Below are positions 61,715 to 64,000 of a stretch of DNA of 64,000 bases, piece by piece. Below the pieces are notes generated by a model that was not told the origin of the DNA, did not search any database, and was given only the letters and a program-made list of their open reading frames with translations. The translations under genes and the position numbers were made by a program. Each line of letters starts with the position of its first letter. Position 1 is the first letter of the stretch. This DNA comes from CAVUCE01 sp963739985 (GTDB taxonomy: Bacteria; Bacteroidota; Ignavibacteria; Ignavibacteriales; Ignavibacteriaceae): NCBI GenBank assembly GCA_963739985.1, contig CAVUCE010000006.1:248001-312000 (forward strand), read 5' to 3'.

Positions 61715-64000
61715 TTGAAAAACAAACAACTCCAAAACATTGTTGAAATAAAGCAAGAAATTGAACATTTAAGGCTAGAATTATCAGCAAAATTTCCCGA
61801 TCAAAAAAGTAATACTTCAGTTAAAATAAAAAACATTTTAGATAGAATTGAGGAAGCTTATTTTGAGTCCCGTCTAATTACAGAAGCTTCCGTCGATGCA
61901 ATTTTTCGCCTTTCGCAAACCGGTAAGTTTATTTTTATAAGCCCGTCCTGTAAATATTTATTTGGTTATGAAGCTGAAGAGTTGTTGGGAAATTCGGTAC
62001 TTAAATATGTATCTAAGTCTGATATAAATATCGCTTTAAATTTATTATCAAATTTATTTAAAGATAAAGTTTTGGAGAATGCTTTTATAAATGTTGTTCA
62101 TAAGAACGGACATTTAGTACCTATCGAATTAAATGCAAGAATCATTAAAATAGGCGGAAAATATTTAGGGCAAGGAACTCTTCATGATATTACGTTAAGA
62201 AACAAAGCCGAGGAAAAATTAAGAAATTCAGAAAACACCTTTAGAACAATTTGGGAAAAATCATCAGACGGAATGCGACTTACCGATGAAAAAGGTGTTG
62301 TTACCATGTGCAATATGGCTTATGCAGATATGGTTTGTTTGTCTAAAAATGAAATTGAAGGCAAAGTTCACACAATTGTATATAATACTAATTTGAGAGA
62401 TCAGATATTAGAAGCCTATAAAGAAAATTTTCAAAACAGAAAGTTTAAGCCACAGTTAGAAAAAAATTATAGATTATGGAATGGAAATCACGCAGATTTT
62501 GAAATCTCAAATTCATTTATTGGCAACATAGATGGTAAACCGCAGCTTTTAAGTATAATCCGTGATATAACCGAGCGAAAGCAAAGTGAAAAATTACTTA
62601 AAAAGAAAGATCTTTTGCTACAAGGTATTGCAGAAGCAACTAAATCTCTTATTTCAATTAATGAGCCTGATGAAGGATTTCCGGTAGCACTAAAAATTTT
62701 GGGACAAGCTGCAGATATTAGTCGTGTTTATATTTATAAACATAAAATTGTGGAAGAAACCGAGGAAATGTATGTTAGCATTCAGTACGAATGGTCATCA
62801 TCTTCTGTAGAAGCTCAGATCGAAAATCCGGCATTAAAAAGATTATCGTATTCGCGTTTCGAATCGCTTAATTTTTATGATAATTTCTCAAATGGTAATA
62901 CTCTAAAATTTCTAATAAAAGACCTTCCAAAGGAAGAACAAAAAGTTTTTATTGATGGGAAAATCAAATCAATTATTCTTGTCCCCATTTTAGTTGATGA
63001 AAAGTATTGGGGCTTTATAGGATTTGACGAGTGTAAAACCGATAGGGAATGGAGTGATAACGAAGAATCGCTACTTATAACTATGGCTTCTTCACTTGGT
63101 GCGGTTATTAAAAGAAATATCATTCGCGAAGAACTATTAAATAAAAATAAAGAACTTGATTTAGCCGTTATCAAAGCCCAAGCTGCAGCAAAAGCGAAAA
63201 GCGAATTCCTCGCGTTAATGAGTCATGAAATAAGAACTCCGATGAACGGTGTTATCGGTATGACGGGTTTGCTGCTTGATACTGATTTAAGTGAAGAGCA
63301 AAAAGAATTTGTTGAAACAATTAGATTAAGCGGTGATCAGCTTTTAGTAATTATTAATGATATTCTCGATTTCTCTAAAATAGAATCTGAAAAACTCGAA
63401 CTTGAAACTCAACCATTTGATTTGAGAGATTGTATTGAAGATTCTCTCGATTTACTTGCTTCAAAAGCCGGCGAAAAAGGAATTGATCTGGCTTATCTAA
63501 TTGAAAATAATACACCCGTAACAATAAACGGTGATGTAACAAGATTGCGACAGATTTTAACAAATCTTATAAGCAACGCAATTAAGTTTACGGAAAGAGG
63601 AGAGGTTTTTATCTCTGCTTCAGCTACACAGCTAGATAATGAAAAGTATGAAATTAATTTTGGGGTAAAGGATACCGGTATTGGAATTCCGTCTGATAGA
63701 ATGGATCGATTATTTAAATCATTTAGTCAAGTTGATTCTTCAACAACAAGAACTCACGGCGGTACAGGATTGGGGCTTGCAATTAGTAAGCGTTTAGCTG
63801 AAATGATGGGTGGTAAGATGTCCGTTGATAGTGTTGAAGGAGAAGGCTCTACTTTTTCATTTACCATTATTTGTGATTCTGTTAATTCCAAATCTAAAGT
63901 TTACCTGCGAGGACATAATCTTCAACTGAAAGATAAAAGAGCGCTTTTAGTTGACGATAATAAAACAAACAGAAGAATTTTAAAAGTACAAACAGAAACA
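61715..64000 (+). CDS. Hybrid sensor histidine kinase, PAS-PAS-GAF-HisKA-HATPase-REC (3' end outside window)
   Basis: The frame is open to the end of the window (762 codons shown). A PAS domain at about 70-185 (ITEASVDAIFRLSQTGKFIFISPSCKYLFGYE) is followed by a second PAS (about 195-300, FRTIWEKSSDGMRL), a GAF domain (about 315-475), and a phosphoacceptor LMSHEIRTPMNGVIGMTGLLL (His near 503). Then a GHKL ATPase (NLISNAIKFTERG, VKDTGIGIPSDRM, GGTGLGLAISKRLAEMMGG) and the start of a receiver domain (RALLVDDNKTNRRIL). No transmembrane helix, so a cytoplasmic sensor. The start is TTG 61715, since an in-frame TAA lies at 61703 and no ATG is near. The rest of the gene lies outside. Confidence 0.92.
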   Translation, partial: MKNKQLQNIVEIKQEIEHLRLELSAKFPDQKSNTSVKIKNILDRIEEAYFESRLITEASVDAIFRLSQTGKFIFISPSCKYLFGYEAEELLGNSVLKYVSKSDINIALNLLSNLFKDKVLENAFINVVHKNGHLVPIELNARIIKIGGKYLGQGTLHDITLRNKAEEKLRNSENTFRTIWEKSSDGMRLTDEKGVVTMCNMAYADMVCLSKNEIEGKVHTIVYNTNLRDQILEAYKENFQNRKFKPQLEKNYRLWNGNHADFEISNSFIGNIDGKPQLLSIIRDITERKQSEKLLKKKDLLLQGIAEATKSLISINEPDEGFPVALKILGQAADISRVYIYKHKIVEETEEMYVSIQYEWSSSSVEAQIENPALKRLSYSRFESLNFYDNFSNGNTLKFLIKDLPKEEQKVFIDGKIKSIILVPILVDEKYWGFIGFDECKTDREWSDNEESLLITMASSLGAVIKRNIIREELLNKNKELDLAVIKAQAAAKAKSEFLALMSHEIRTPMNGVIGMTGLLLDTDLSEEQKEFVETIRLSGDQLLVIINDILDFSKIESEKLELETQPFDLRDCIEDSLDLLASKAGEKGIDLAYLIENNTPVTINGDVTRLRQILTNLISNAIKFTERGEVFISASATQLDNEKYEINFGVKDTGIGIPSDRMDRLFKSFSQVDSSTTRTHGGTGLGLAISKRLAEMMGGKMSVDSVEGEGSTFSFTIICDSVNSKSKVYLRGHNLQLKDKRALLVDDNKTNRRILKVQTET

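Noticed and set aside
1..64000. CRISPR arrays, insertion sequences, prophage genes, restriction-modification or toxin-antitoxin systems
   Set aside because: I looked for direct repeats with spacers, transposase or integrase motifs and paired small toxin-like genes and saw none that could be supported.

Overview
The window is a low-GC (AT-rich) bacterial chromosome segment with compact operons. Four secreted proteins end in a type IX secretion (T9SS) sorting domain of the PNPFNP...Y-N-x-L-G type. Other lineage clues are TAnnTTTG-like -7 boxes, DUF4783 and DUF5683 proteins, CitDE-type fusions, and a lack of pilus or flagellar genes. Together these point to the Bacteroidota/Ignavibacteriota (Chlorobi-group) lineage, most likely an Ignavibacteria-type heterotroph. 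This placement is inferred from gene content; no database search was possible. I see no phage, insertion sequence, transposase or CRISPR array.

Layout. 1-5 kb: 3' end of ftsZ, a CPXCG zinc-ribbon protein, an N-terminally truncated DnaE-type polymerase, yajQ, tRNA-Pro(CGG), and an OmpA-family protein with a clean terminator. 5-8 kb: pyrR-pyrB-pyrC behind a structured leader in which a hairpin pairs with the pyrR Shine-Dalgarno. 8-19 kb: an FN3 lipoprotein, a DUF4783 protein overlapping a very large NtrY-like sensor kinase, an AddA/RecB-like helicase-nuclease, a split-barrel flavoprotein-like protein and an amidase lipoprotein. 18.7-25.1 kb: SpmA-SpmB fusion, glycerate dehydrogenase, alanine dehydrogenase, CoA-transferase, metallophosphoesterase, and a deaminase resembling fungal cytosine deaminase. 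25.4-31.6 kb: a co-directional signalling block (lipoprotein, GAF-sigma54 activator, Ser/Thr kinase with PEGA domains, Kelch/T9SS protein, DUF5683 protein). 31.6-45.2 kb (minus strand): groES-groEL under a perfect CIRCE operator, three secreted VWA proteins (two with VIT domains), then a TPR protein carrying three CbbX-type AAA+ modules. 45.9-52.2 kb: a fused 2-oxoacid dehydrogenase E1 gene broken by a single-base frameshift, a lipoprotein/coiled-coil pair, and acs. 52.2-61.4 kb (minus strand): patatin-like lipase, then a tricarboxylate cluster (isocitrate dehydrogenase-like, HD-fold protein, homoaconitase-like aconitase, MmgE/PrpD, CitD-CitE fusion, CitF). 61.7-64 kb: a hybrid sensor kinase running off the end.

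How genes work together. PyrR-PyrB-PyrC is a pyrimidine biosynthesis unit, probably regulated through its leader. The tricarboxylate cluster could cleave citrate (or citramalate) to acetate plus a 2-oxoacid; the nearby acs could recapture the acetate as acetyl-CoA. Parts of this cluster stand out: the two citrate lyase genes have visibly higher GC than their neighbours, and the mRNA leader of the HD-fold gene can form two mutually exclusive hairpins, one covering the start codon. The strongest candidates for something undescribed are this cluster and its leader switch, the TPR/triple-AAA+ protein next to the secreted VWA trio, and the intergenic tandem-hairpin element near 31.9 kb.
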